This document shows positions 26,797 to 35,626 of a stretch of DNA of 64,000 nt, piece after piece; within the stretch, counting starts at the first letter, position 1; every line of letters starts with the position of its first letter. Source of the stretch: an uncultured Prevotellaceae bacterium (lineage in GTDB: Bacteria > Bacteroidota > Bacteroidia > Bacteroidales > Bacteroidaceae). The notes beneath the pieces were generated by a model. That model had not been told where the DNA came from. It saw only the letters and a list, made by a program, of their open reading frames with translations, and did no database searches. The stretch is from the NCBI GenBank assembly GCA_902774815.1, contig CACYJV010000012.1, positions 31,892 to 95,891 of the forward strand, read 5' to 3'. Made by a program: the position numbers and the translations under genes.

Positions 26797-26871
26797 GGGC
26801 GTTTAGCTCAGCTGGTTTAGAGCATCTGCCTTACAAGCAGAGGGTCGGCGGTTCGAATCCGTCAACGCCCA
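26797..26871 (+). tRNA. tRNA-Val (anticodon UAC)
   Basis: The 75-base cloverleaf has acceptor arms GGGCGTT and AACGCCC, a D arm with AGCTCAGCTGG, an anticodon stem TCTGC/GCAGA around CTTACAA (anticodon TAC) and a T arm with GGTTCGAATCC. The discriminator is A and CCA is not encoded. It is preceded by a consensus promoter and followed by a terminator, so it is a single-gene unit. Confidence 0.95.
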
Positions 26872-26882
26872 CTTGGGGTGTT

Positions 26883-26917
26883 TCCCTGTGGTCCTTCGGG
26901 ATTGCAGGGATTTTTTT
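26883..26917 (+). terminator. Terminator of tRNA-Val
   Basis: TCCCTG pairs with GCAGGGA around an inner GTCC/GGGA stem and is followed by seven T residues, 12 bp after the tRNA. Confidence 0.8.
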
Positions 26918-27046
26918 GTTTATGTTTGAACCTTGCAGTTTGACCGGTATCTATTGGTAGAATTGCTCTCCTTCACGTTTGTTTTATTCCAATAATGAGC
27001 GCATCTGGTTGCTTTTGTGAGTTAAACAGAGTCCTTTCGTATGCCT

Positions 27047-27200
27047 ATAGCTATGCCTTAGCAAGTTCAAAGCTATGACTTTGCAATGCTAAAGCTATGA
27101 TTTCGAGTGGCCAAAGTAATGACTTGGCATGCTTAAAGCAATGACTTATTAAGGCTAAAGCAATGGCTTGTTAAGGCTAAAGCTATGCTTTGGAATGCGT
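27047..27200. repeat. Array of seven degenerate 22-bp units (array B)
   Basis: Units begin at 27047, 27069, 27091, 27113, 27135, 27157 and 27179. Six start AAAGCTATG, AAAGCAATG or AAAGTAATG, and most continue (A/G/C)CTT; the first starts ATAGCTATG. The last 13 bases vary. It sits between the tRNA-Val terminator and the ABC-operon promoter. 26918-27046 otherwise shows nothing I can name. Confidence 0.85.
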
Positions 27201-27248
27201 GTAAGAATGGGTTATGTAGAAAAAATATAAAAAAACTTGCAGAAAAAT

Positions 27249-27303
27249 TTGGTCGTTACAAAAAAAGTGTTTACCTTTGCAGTGTACTATTATAGTAGTA
27301 CAC
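27249..27303 (+). promoter_or_regulatory. Promoter and GntR-type operator of the ABC transporter operon
   Basis: TTG (27249-27251), 20 bp and TACCTTTG (27272-27279) form a consensus promoter. Just after it, around the expected transcription start, lies an 8-bp inverted repeat GTGTACTA-TTATAG-TAGTACAC (27282-27303). GTGTA/TACAC dyads are what small GntR (YtrA-type) repressors bind, and the operon's third gene encodes one, so autorepression is likely. Confidence 0.8.
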
Positions 27304-27361
27304 GTAATTAGAGTTTAACAAATCACATTATTTACCCTATAATGACGCCAACAAAAAAGTT

Positions 27362-28231
27362 ATGATTAAGATTGAAAACATCAGTTACAAGTACTCTGGA
27401 TCGCCCTCTTCGGTGTTCGATGGCCTTTCGCTGTCGTTCGAAGAAGGCAAGATTTACGGGCTACTTGGTAAGAATGGAGTAGGTAAGTCAACGCTTCTCT
27501 ACCTGCTCAGTGGATTGCTTTTGCCGGGCAAAGGGCGGATTGAGGTCGATGGCTTTGAGCCTTCTCGCCGCGAACCCTCATTGATGGAAAACGTGTTCTT
27601 CGTTCCCGATGAGTTTTTGCTGCCCAACATGTCGCTCGCGCGGTATGTTCGATTCTACGGAAAGTTCTATCCGCGCTTCAGCCAGGAAATCTTCGACTCC
27701 TGTCTGCAGGATTTCGAGTTGACCGACGTGAAAAAGATAGGTCAACTGTCGCTCGGACAGAAGAAACGCTTGCTCGTGAGCTTCGCATTGGCCACTCAAT
27801 GCCGTGTATTGCTGATGGACGAACCCACCAATGGCCTCGACATTCCTGCAAAGAGCCTGTTCCGCCGATTGGTGGCGCGCCACATGGCAGAAGATCAGAC
27901 CATTATTATCTCCACCCATCAGGTGCATGACGTCGATGCATTGCTCGACCACATTGTGATTATGGGAACCCATCCCCAGCCCGTCCGCAAGGAAGGTGAA
28001 ACTGGTGCCCACGATGCTGACCACGTCCTCCTCAATGCTTCCATTGCAGACTTGCAGGAGCAGTATGCTTTCCAGTATCGCACGATGAACGAACCGTTTG
28101 ACGATGCCCTCTACCTCGAACCCACGCCACAGGGCCGTGCTGTGATTGTGAAGAACACCACGGACGAAGAAACCACCGTCAACGTGGAACTCCTCTTCAA
28201 TGCCGTGGTGAAAGGCAAACTAGCAAAGTAA
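27362..28231 (+). CDS. ABC transporter ATP-binding protein
   Basis: The 289-residue ATPase has Walker A GLLGKNGVGKST (~33-44), the signature LSLGQKKRL (~130), Walker B LLMDEPTNGLD (~155) and the switch His in STHQVHD. A C-terminal ~80-residue extension is beyond the core fold. It energises the permease encoded next. Gene order ATPase-permease-GntR with an operator at the promoter resembles YtrA/BcrA-type drug or stress-responsive exporters; the substrate is unknown. The ATG at 27362 follows ~60 bases of leader. Confidence 0.9.
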   Translation: MIKIENISYKYSGSPSSVFDGLSLSFEEGKIYGLLGKNGVGKSTLLYLLSGLLLPGKGRIEVDGFEPSRREPSLMENVFFVPDEFLLPNMSLARYVRFYGKFYPRFSQEIFDSCLQDFELTDVKKIGQLSLGQKKRLLVSFALATQCRVLLMDEPTNGLDIPAKSLFRRLVARHMAEDQTIIISTHQVHDVDALLDHIVIMGTHPQPVRKEGETGAHDADHVLLNASIADLQEQYAFQYRTMNEPFDDALYLEPTPQGRAVIVKNTTDEETTVNVELLFNAVVKGKLAK

Positions 28232-28259
28232 CAACGTAACTCCCTTAAATTCCAAACTT

Positions 28260-29150
28260 ATGAATAAGAATTGTTTTAGCTTGCGCCGCTGTTGGTCGTT
28301 GTTGAAGGGCGACCTGCAAAGCAGCCGCCTCGATATATTGCTCCTCGTCGGTGCTATTTTCCTCGTCATCCTTGCCGTGGCTTTGTTCTCGGTGCTAACG
28401 CCCAGCATAACCTATTCCCAGATACCCGATTTGTCCATTAGTAGTGCCGAGATAGCTGCGCTCAGCGCCATGGGTAACATGGGTTTGGCGGTGAATGTGG
28501 CCGAAGTAGTCATTTTCAGCCGCGTGTTTGCCAATATGTCGACGCGTAGTGGCGAGATCAGCTACCTGATGTTGCCTGCCACAAATAGTGAAAAGTGGCT
28601 CAGTCGCGTGGTCTATGTGTTGTTAGTGGGCTTCGTACTCATTCTCTTTGTGTACTATCTTGCCGTGCTTTTCTGTGGTCTGCTGGGGTGGATGTTCAGC
28701 TTTGAGTCCCTGTCGCTTCTGCCGAAGATGGCCTTCGATAGTACCTACGTTGCCAACCTGTTCCATTTCCAAATTCCTAGGTTCGTTACGCTGGTCAACT
28801 CTACGACACAGTTCTTCATAGTGGCTGCTTTTGTGTTGGGTGGCACGTGGTTCCGCCGTCTGCCCTGGCTCTATACGGCCCTCATCCTACTTGGCACATT
28901 CTTCGTGGTGTGCATTACTGGCGCCTTTGGAATTGGCTATTACTTCTTGCATCATGCCGGAGGTAACCAAGAGTTTATTGATGCTGTCACTGCCCACAAT
29001 ATCAATGCGATGTTTGCCTGTCTCACACCCCTTTTCTACGTGTGTAGCGCCGTTCTGCTCGTGCTCGGCATCGTGATGCTTTGGCTTTCCTACCGTCTGT
29101 TCTGCCATCGGCAGTTGCAGTCGCAGCGCATCATCGTGTTAAAATCGTAA
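28260..29150 (+). CDS. ABC transporter membrane protein
   Basis: The 296-residue protein has about six hydrophobic segments (roughly 25-48, 72-92, 118-140, 175-195, 205-228, 258-282). No catalytic motif is present, as expected for an ABC-2-like permease. It is 28 bp downstream of the ATPase gene and 28 bp upstream of the repressor gene on the same strand, which ties all three together. Confidence 0.82.
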   Translation: MNKNCFSLRRCWSLLKGDLQSSRLDILLLVGAIFLVILAVALFSVLTPSITYSQIPDLSISSAEIAALSAMGNMGLAVNVAEVVIFSRVFANMSTRSGEISYLMLPATNSEKWLSRVVYVLLVGFVLILFVYYLAVLFCGLLGWMFSFESLSLLPKMAFDSTYVANLFHFQIPRFVTLVNSTTQFFIVAAFVLGGTWFRRLPWLYTALILLGTFFVVCITGAFGIGYYFLHHAGGNQEFIDAVTAHNINAMFACLTPLFYVCSAVLLVLGIVMLWLSYRLFCHRQLQSQRIIVLKS

Positions 29151-29168
29151 ATTCGTAAATGGTAAATC
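29146..29168. repeat. Short 8-bp-period repeat before the GntR gene
   Basis: Three units of the form CGTAAATT/CGTAAATG/GTAAATCT overlap the permease stop codon and end 10 bp before the GntR start. They resemble the array at 2881-2930. Confidence 0.5.
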
Positions 29169-29178
29169 TGCAGATCCC

Positions 29179-29547
29179 ATGATTTTCACTAACGACAAAG
29201 CCATATACGTGCAGATGGCCGACCGCCTCTGCGATGAGATCCTTGCCGGGACCTACTGTGCAGACGACCGCATACCAAGCGTTCGCGAGTATGCCGTGAT
29301 GCTCGAGGTGAATACCAACACAGCCGTGAAAACTTACGAGTTGTTGGCCCGCGAAGGAATCATCTACAACAAGCGAGGATTGGGCTATTATGTCCATCCT
29401 GATGCACGCCAACAGATACTGGAACGGCGTCGTGCTGAGTTTCGCAGTCAGTCGCTTCCAGAGTTGTTCCGCCAAATGCGCCTGCTCGACATCGACATAA
29501 TTGAGATCGACAAAGAGTGGGAACAGAGTAAAAAGGAGACAAAGTAA
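29179..29547 (+). CDS. GntR-family (YtrA-type) transcriptional regulator
   Basis: The 122-residue product has an N-terminal winged helix typical of GntR (AIYVQMADRLCDEILAGTY, then IPSVREYAVMLEVNTNTAVK) and only a short C-terminal helix pair, as in the YtrA subfamily. Such regulators repress the ABC transporter operon they belong to. The dyad at 27282-27303 is the probable site. Confidence 0.9.
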   Translation: MIFTNDKAIYVQMADRLCDEILAGTYCADDRIPSVREYAVMLEVNTNTAVKTYELLAREGIIYNKRGLGYYVHPDARQQILERRRAEFRSQSLPELFRQMRLLDIDIIEIDKEWEQSKKETK

Positions 29548-29580
29548 CTAAATAACAAGGTAACAAAGTAACAAAATAAC
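29541..29580. repeat. 8-bp-period repeat after the GntR gene
   Basis: Five units of the type AAnGTAAC/AAAATAAC run from the gntR stop region onward. They are low in complexity and probably neutral, but belong to the same class of short-period spacers as those at 2881, 12037 and 35108. Confidence 0.5.
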
Positions 29581-29761
29581 TGCTTAACAAGGAAGCAGAG
29601 GGCCACGAGCTTGCTCGCTTTTGTAGTAAAGTGGCGAAAGAACTAAGGTGTTCTCGGGCCTTCGTGCAACTATTTGTCCCTTTTTCCCGTCTAAAAAACA
29701 GAAAAAACTGCCCGTTGAGTGTAGTTTTTCAGTAACTATCTGCGTCTAAAGAATAAAAAGA

Positions 29762-32044
29762 ATGATGCCAACAAATAAAATTATAATGATGAAAAAGCAA
29801 GTTTTCTTACTTATGAGTGCCCTCTGGCTGTCTGGTTTGACAGCTACGGCACAGGTCAACATCGACTCTCTCGAAGCCGTTTACGATTCTTTGGAACTCA
29901 AAGGAGTCACCGTCACAGCCGCCAAACCAATGGTTAAGATGGAAGCCGATAAGATGACGTACGACGTTCAGGCCGATGCTGACGCCAATTCCTCGACGGT
30001 TCTCGACATGCTCCGTAAGGTTCCTATGGTCACAGTCGATGGTCAGGACAACATTACCGTCAACGGTTCGTCGGCCTTCAAGGTCTATGTTGACGGCAAA
30101 CCCAACCCCATGATTTCGCAAAACCCCTCGCAGGTGTTCAAGATGATGCCTGCCGCAGCCGTGCAAAAGATAGAAGTCATCACCAATCCTGGTGCTCGCT
30201 ACGATGCTGAAGGCGCCGTTGGCGTGCTCAACCTCATCCTTAACAAGCAGTCGGGTGGGGCAGCAGCCCAGTCGCTCGATGGTCTGACGGGCACACTCCG
30301 TGCCGGTGTGGGCACGAAAGGTGCCGGCGGTGGCGTGTATGTGTCGGCTCAACAGGGCAAACTCTCGCTGTCGGGCAACGTATTGTTCCAGTATCAACAG
30401 ATGAAGGATACCAAGGTGAACATCGAACGCGAGTCGCTGACCGATGGAACCCTGATGAACTACGAGCAGTGTTCCACCCAGCGTGTGCCCTTCACCATGG
30501 GTAACTTCTCGCTGGGCTACGACCTCGACTCGCTCAACACGCTCTCCGCATCGGTAGGCCTGACGGCATTCCGCGCAAAAGTGTCCGACTCGCCGCTGGT
30601 AACCATGAGGAGTGCCACTGGCAACCCATTCTCCTACAGTTACGACATGACCACCCGTATGCGCAATACGTCGCTTACCGCCAGCGCCGACTGGCAGCAC
30701 TTCTTCTCGGCCGACCGCCAGCACTCGTTCACGCTGTCCTACCTGCTGTCCTACGCACCGCAGAAGTTGTCAACCGAGCAACTCTACACCGACTTCCAAC
30801 CCTTCGACTTCTACTCGGAGAACCTTCCGAAGTCGCTCGAGCAGACGTTGCAGTTCGACTATATGCGCCCCGTCGCCACAGGCCATACGCTTAGCCTTGG
30901 CGGAAAGTACATCATGCGCGACAATCGCTCATGGGCCGAGGATCGCAACGTGCCGCACGACGGTGGCATAACGCCGCAACCCAACTATGTGGAATACCGT
31001 CACGACAACGACATCGCTGCCGCCTATGCCGAGTATGCAGCTCAGATGGGCATCGTCGGTGCCAAGGCAGGTCTGCGCTACGAGCATACGTTCCAAAAAG
31101 TCAGCTATTTGCAGGGACAAGGCAGTGACTTCCGCCGCGACTACGGCAACTTTGTGCCGAGTATCTCGCTGAGTTTGTCGCCGAAACCCACGCAAAACAT
31201 TGGCCTGACCTATAACATGCGACTCCAGCGACCAGGCATCAGCTATCTGAATCCCTACGTCGACCGCACCGCGCCCACGAGCATTTCCTATGGTAACTCC
31301 GATCTCGACGTTGAGAAGACGCACAACATAGGAGCCACCTTCAGCTCGTTCTCGCAGAAATTCATGCTGAACCTGGGCCTGCATCAGAGCTTCACGGGCA
31401 ACCAGATTGCACAATACAGCTTCATGGCCGATGGTGTACTGAACAATACCTATGGTAATATTGCCCGCCAGCGCAACAGTTCGTTCACCGCCTTTGTCAA
31501 CTGGCTTGCAGCCAAGAACACCCGCCTCATCCTCAATGCAGGTCTCAGCTATGTCGACCTACGTACTGTCGACGATACATCCACATTCCCCGCAGGCGAC
31601 GGCTCCTTTGCCACCCAGAAAAACCACGGCTGGCAGGGCAATCTCATGGCCGGCCTCCAGCAGACGCTCCCCTGGCAGTTGCAGCTCAGCGCCAATGTCA
31701 TCGCCAACTCCAAGACCTACACCCTGCAAGGCTGGTCGTCGGGCTTCGAGGCGTTCGTGGCCAGTCTGTCGAAGAGCCTGCTTTCCGATCGCCTGAACAT
31801 ATCGCTTTCAGCCATTACGGGCATCCATAGCGGTGGTTCCATCCACATCAAGTCCTACAGCGCAGGTCGTGACTTCTGCCATCGGCAGGACATCCGTGTG
31901 CCACTCTCGCAGTTGCAGCTCAACATCAGCTACACCTTCGGCAAGAAGGGCGTGCAGACCCGCGAGCATAAGAGCCGTATCGAGAACGACTTCCTTGAGA
32001 AAAAGTCCGATCAGGAGCAGATTTCCAACCCGCAAGGCATGTAG
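29762..32044 (+). CDS. TonB-dependent receptor (OMP_b-brl_3 type)
   Basis: The 760-residue protein starts with an export signal (hydrophobic, ending LTATAQ near residue 30). A plug domain (~50-165) includes GVTVTAAKP, VDGQDNITVNGSSAFKVYVD and IEVITNPGARYDAEGAVGVL. A long barrel follows to the end. It lacks the usual N-terminal carboxypeptidase-like domain, as is common in this subgroup. It probably imports or binds an unknown ligand using TonB energy. No SusD partner is adjacent. The start could also be 29786 or 29789, which would give a more standard signal peptide. Confidence 0.85.
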   Translation: MMPTNKIIMMKKQVFLLMSALWLSGLTATAQVNIDSLEAVYDSLELKGVTVTAAKPMVKMEADKMTYDVQADADANSSTVLDMLRKVPMVTVDGQDNITVNGSSAFKVYVDGKPNPMISQNPSQVFKMMPAAAVQKIEVITNPGARYDAEGAVGVLNLILNKQSGGAAAQSLDGLTGTLRAGVGTKGAGGGVYVSAQQGKLSLSGNVLFQYQQMKDTKVNIERESLTDGTLMNYEQCSTQRVPFTMGNFSLGYDLDSLNTLSASVGLTAFRAKVSDSPLVTMRSATGNPFSYSYDMTTRMRNTSLTASADWQHFFSADRQHSFTLSYLLSYAPQKLSTEQLYTDFQPFDFYSENLPKSLEQTLQFDYMRPVATGHTLSLGGKYIMRDNRSWAEDRNVPHDGGITPQPNYVEYRHDNDIAAAYAEYAAQMGIVGAKAGLRYEHTFQKVSYLQGQGSDFRRDYGNFVPSISLSLSPKPTQNIGLTYNMRLQRPGISYLNPYVDRTAPTSISYGNSDLDVEKTHNIGATFSSFSQKFMLNLGLHQSFTGNQIAQYSFMADGVLNNTYGNIARQRNSSFTAFVNWLAAKNTRLILNAGLSYVDLRTVDDTSTFPAGDGSFATQKNHGWQGNLMAGLQQTLPWQLQLSANVIANSKTYTLQGWSSGFEAFVASLSKSLLSDRLNISLSAITGIHSGGSIHIKSYSAGRDFCHRQDIRVPLSQLQLNISYTFGKKGVQTREHKSRIENDFLEKKSDQEQISNPQGM

Positions 32045-32118
32045 TTGCGCTTTAAGTAGTGATTCTGTTTCAAGAAGTTTGCAAAAGTTTTCTTTTAACA
32101 AATTACAACCAGTTTTTC

Positions 32119-32149
32119 TTGGTAGAATGGAGAAAACAACGTAATTTTG
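32119..32149 (+). promoter_or_regulatory. Promoter of the M16 peptidase gene
   Basis: TTG (32119-32121), 20 bp and TAATTTTG (32142-32149). The start codon is 110 bp further, so the transcript has an AT-rich leader of about 100 bases. Confidence 0.8.
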
Positions 32150-32258
32150 CAGCAATGTAACCCACCGATGGCCGTGTTGCCAATGTGGCGACACGGTCTT
32201 TCAGACAAGCACACAATAAATCATTATCACAATAAGTACAATTCAAACAAACGAAACC

Positions 32259-35075
32259 ATGACATTAAGAAAATTTTTCGTGGCAGCTATGCTGCTTGTG
32301 GCTGGCATGGTGCAGGTAAGTGCACAGGACATGAACCTGCCGCAGGACAAGAATGTGCGTAAGGGCAAACTCGACAATGGCCTGACTTACTACATCCGCC
32401 ACAACAACTATCCCGAGAAGGTGGCTAACTACTACATCGCCCAGAAGGTGGGATCGGTTCAGGAGAACGACGATCAGCGTGGTCTGGCTCACCTGCTGGA
32501 ACACATGGCCTTCAACGGCACGGAGCACTTCAAGGACGACCTGCTGCGCGAGTATCTGCAGGCCATTGGCGTGGAGTATGGACGCAATCTGAATGCCTAT
32601 ACCTCCACCGACCAGACTGTTTACTTCTTCACTGATGTGCCCTGCACGCGACAGACGGCCGTTGACTCGTGCATGCTCATCCTGAAAGACTGGTCGAACG
32701 GCATCTCGCTCACCGAGGAAGCCATCAACGACGAGCGCGACATCGTGCACAACGAGTATCGTATGCGCATCATCGGTTTGCAGAAGATTCTCGAGACCGA
32801 GCTTCCGAATCTGTATCCTGGCTCGAAGTATGGCGAACGCTTCCCCATCGGACTGATGGAGGTCATTGACGGCTGTTCGCCCGAGACGCTTCGCGCCTAC
32901 TATCGTAAGTGGTACCGTCCTGACAATCAGGCTATTATCGTCGTTGGCGACATCGATGTCGACTATATTGAGGGCAAGATCAAAGAGCTGTTCTCCGACA
33001 TTAAGGTGCCTGCCGATGCCGCTAAGGTGGAGTTGGTGCCCGTGCCTGATAACGACGAGGGCATCTACATTGTCGGCAAGGACAAGGAGCAGCAGTTGAG
33101 CATCATCCTTGCTGCCATGAAACACGATGCTTTCCCCGACGAAATGAAGCAAGGCATGCAGTATTTCATCTTCGATTACATGCGCGATGTGTTTGGCAAC
33201 ATGATGAGCTCACGCTTTGCCGAGGAGGCTCAGAAGCCCGATTGCCCGTTCATGCAGGCCAATGCCGGCGTCGAACAGTATCTTGTGTCTCGTTCAAAGG
33301 ATGCTCTGATGCTGCAGGTGGTGTCGAAGGAAGGCAAGGAAGTTGAAGGTCTGGCTGCCGCTATGCGTGAGTTGAAGCGTGCACATGACTTCGGTTTCAC
33401 CGCTACTGAGTATGAGCGTGCCCGTTCGGAATACCTCAGCCAGCTGGAGAAGGCTTACAACAACCGCGAGAAGACTCCTTCCAACAGCTATTGCCAGGAG
33501 TATGTCAACAACTTCATCAATGCTGAGCCCATCGTGTCTATCGATGACGAGTATCAGATGATGCAGCAGATTGCCCCGATGATTCCTGTTGAGGCTGTCA
33601 GCGAACTGGCTAAGCAGCTCATCACGCTCAACGACTCCAACTTCGTGTGCCTCGCCGCTGTTCCAGAGAAGGATGGCAAGGAGTACTTCACACCTGCCGA
33701 CATGAAGAAGGCAGTAGAGGCTGTGCGCCAGGAGACGCTTGAGGCTTATGTCGACAATGTGAAGCAGGAGCCGCTCATGGCTGAAGCTCCCAAGGCCGGC
33801 ACCATCGAGAAGGAAGAGGTGAACAACGTGCTGGGCTTCAAGAAGCTTACCCTCTCCAATGGCGCAACGGTACTGATGAAGAAGACCGACTTCAACGCCG
33901 ACGAGATTCTGTTCTCGGCTTCTGCTGTTGGTGGTAACTCCGTGCTGAAGAATCCTGAAAGCGGCGACGTCCAGCTGGGTAGCATGGTTCTCTCACAGAG
34001 TGCGCTGGGCTCGTTCATGACCACCGACCTGCAGAAGGCTCTTGCCGGTAAGCAGTGTGGCACGCAGTTCTCCATCAGCAACGACACTCACGGCCTTACA
34101 GGTACAACTACGCCTAAGGATTTGGAAACGTTCATGCAGCTCATCCACCTCGATTTCACGAAGGTAGGAAAGGACGAGAAGGCTGTTGGCAACCTTATCA
34201 ACCTCGTAGCTACACAGTTGAAGAACATCAGCAAGAACAACGAAGCCGTGTTCGAGGACTCTGTCATGAGCACCGTCTATGGTAACAACCCGGTCTATCG
34301 CGTTCCGACTGCTGAAATGGTTGAAGCCATCAGCTACGACCGCGTGCTGGAGAACTGGAAGACGCTCTACGGCAATGCTGCTAACTTCACTTTCACCTTC
34401 GTCGGCAACTACGACGAAGATCAGCTGAAGCAGTACATCTGCCAATACATCGCTTCGCTGCCATCAACAGGTAAGAAGACGCTGAAGGCCAGTGACTTGC
34501 GCACCTTTGTGAAGGGCGACGTGAAGAACAACTACCTGAAGAAAATGGAGAACCCGCAGGCTCAGGCTCAGGAAATGTGGCGTTCCGACGAGGTGAAGTA
34601 CACCCTTGAGAACGATGTTCTTACCGATGTCTCGACGCGTATCCTTGAGATGCTCTACAATCGCGAGATTCGCGAGAAGCTCTCTGCCGCTTATCATGCA
34701 GGTGCCGAGGGTAGTCTCGATGTCGAAGCTGGCCGTGCATTCGTCACCATCAGCGGCGTTGGCAAGCTCAATCCTGAGAAGGCTGCCGTTGCTCTGCCCG
34801 AGTTCATGAAGGGAATGAAGGCCACTGTTGCCGCTCCTAACCAGGAAGACCTGAACAAGGCTAAGCAAATCATGCTGAAGCAGGCCGACGTTGATGCCAA
34901 GACCAACGCCTACTGGCGTCGCATCATCAACCGTTACAACCGCTATGGCCTTGACTTCCACACCGACTACAAGAAGGTTGTCGAGAGCATGAACGCCCAG
35001 AAGGTCAGCCAGTTCCTCCAGAACGTCCTCCTGAAGAGTGGCAACCACGTCGAAGTGACCATGATGCCAGAGTAG
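32259..35075 (+). CDS. M16-family (pitrilysin-like) zinc metallopeptidase, exported
   Basis: The 938-residue protein has a signal peptide (MTLRKFFVAAMLLVAGMVQV, then SAQ). The inverted zinc motif HLLEH is at 78-82 (AHLLEHMAFNGTEHF), with the distal Glu likely ~75 residues later. Further M16 domains fill the rest, in the two-fold duplicated arrangement in which the C-terminal half lacks the zinc site. It probably degrades peptides in the periplasm. Codon use is biased, suggesting good expression. It has its own promoter. Confidence 0.9.
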   Translation: MTLRKFFVAAMLLVAGMVQVSAQDMNLPQDKNVRKGKLDNGLTYYIRHNNYPEKVANYYIAQKVGSVQENDDQRGLAHLLEHMAFNGTEHFKDDLLREYLQAIGVEYGRNLNAYTSTDQTVYFFTDVPCTRQTAVDSCMLILKDWSNGISLTEEAINDERDIVHNEYRMRIIGLQKILETELPNLYPGSKYGERFPIGLMEVIDGCSPETLRAYYRKWYRPDNQAIIVVGDIDVDYIEGKIKELFSDIKVPADAAKVELVPVPDNDEGIYIVGKDKEQQLSIILAAMKHDAFPDEMKQGMQYFIFDYMRDVFGNMMSSRFAEEAQKPDCPFMQANAGVEQYLVSRSKDALMLQVVSKEGKEVEGLAAAMRELKRAHDFGFTATEYERARSEYLSQLEKAYNNREKTPSNSYCQEYVNNFINAEPIVSIDDEYQMMQQIAPMIPVEAVSELAKQLITLNDSNFVCLAAVPEKDGKEYFTPADMKKAVEAVRQETLEAYVDNVKQEPLMAEAPKAGTIEKEEVNNVLGFKKLTLSNGATVLMKKTDFNADEILFSASAVGGNSVLKNPESGDVQLGSMVLSQSALGSFMTTDLQKALAGKQCGTQFSISNDTHGLTGTTTPKDLETFMQLIHLDFTKVGKDEKAVGNLINLVATQLKNISKNNEAVFEDSVMSTVYGNNPVYRVPTAEMVEAISYDRVLENWKTLYGNAANFTFTFVGNYDEDQLKQYICQYIASLPSTGKKTLKASDLRTFVKGDVKNNYLKKMENPQAQAQEMWRSDEVKYTLENDVLTDVSTRILEMLYNREIREKLSAAYHAGAEGSLDVEAGRAFVTISGVGKLNPEKAAVALPEFMKGMKATVAAPNQEDLNKAKQIMLKQADVDAKTNAYWRRIINRYNRYGLDFHTDYKKVVESMNAQKVSQFLQNVLLKSGNHVEVTMMPE

Positions 35076-35078
35076 TCG

Positions 35079-35103
35079 GTTTTGCCGAAACAGTCGGCAA
35101 AGC
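35079..35103 (+). terminator. Stem-loop after the M16 gene
   Basis: GTTTTGCCGA pairs imperfectly with TCGGCAAAGCC-type sequence around an AACAG loop directly after the stop codon. No long T run follows, so the terminator role is tentative. Confidence 0.4.
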
Positions 35104-35107
35104 CGAA

Positions 35108-35142
35108 ATTGAAAATTGAAAATGGACAATTGAAAATTGAAT
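35108..35142. repeat. Five heptanucleotide units (ATTGAAA type)
   Basis: ATTGAAA, ATTGAAA, ATGGACA, ATTGAAA, ATTGAAT in exact 7-bp register, between the M16 stem-loop and the next repeat. Confidence 0.75.
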
Positions 35143-35148
35143 TGCTGA

Positions 35149-35223
35149 GTGTAGGGGCAGACCCCCGTGTCTGCCCGCCTCCGAGTGTTTAGTGTAGGGG
35201 CGGCCCTTTGTGTCTGCCCACTA
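35149..35223. repeat. Two direct copies of a GGGGCAGAC/GTCTGCCC stem-loop repeat
   Basis: Two copies of a ~25-bp unit beginning GTGTAGGGGC and ending TGTCTGCCC are separated by ~17 bp. Each can fold on itself. A related GGGCAAC...GCTGCCCCTAC sequence occurs at ~35764-35787. They look like a dispersed intergenic repeat. Confidence 0.6.
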
Positions 35224-35253
35224 TAACAACCATCACTCTGCAAACAAAATAAT

Positions 35254-35298
35254 AACGAGGTAGCAAGTCCGCAAGGAGTCTTGTTACCTCGTTTTTTT
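35254..35298 (+). terminator. Rho-independent terminator
   Basis: A 14-bp stem with one mismatch (AACGAGGTAGCAAG / CTTGTTACCTCGTT), a 12-base loop and seven T residues. It probably ends the M16 transcript. Confidence 0.85.
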
Positions 35299-35396
35299 GC
35301 CCTTTCTCAGCACATTACTATAGTTAAAAGATCTCTTTACTGCAGTAACGCAATCACGTTATTGTGGTGAAGGAATAACGATAGTATAGTTCAGTT

Positions 35397-35572
35397 CCCC
35401 AACCCCATTGCTATTACCCCTCTAAAGCATATGTTCACACCCTATAGAGCATTGCTTTCGTCCCTCTAAAGCATTGAGTTACACCCTCCAAAGCATTGAG
35501 TTACGCCCTCTAAAGCATTGAGTTACGCCCTCAAAAGCATTGCTTTCGTCCCCTAAAAACATTGCTTTTTCA
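35397..35572. repeat. Array of eight 22-bp units (array C)
   Basis: Units begin at 35397, 35419, 35441, 35463, 35485, 35507, 35529 and 35551. The best-preserved form is CCTCTAAAGCATTGAGTTACGC, with variants carrying the palindromic core AAAGCATTGCTTT. The period is constant without gaps. This copy is the most regular of the three arrays. Confidence 0.9.
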
Positions 35573-35626
35573 ACGTAATCACTAAATTATTCTGGTGAGA
35601 CCTTTCATTATTTCAATCCTTTTTAG

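Noticed and set aside
35397-35572. CRISPR-like array (also 12263-12438 and 27047-27200)
   Set aside because: Units of 22 bp follow directly without unique spacers and are degenerate; no cas genes are present in the window.
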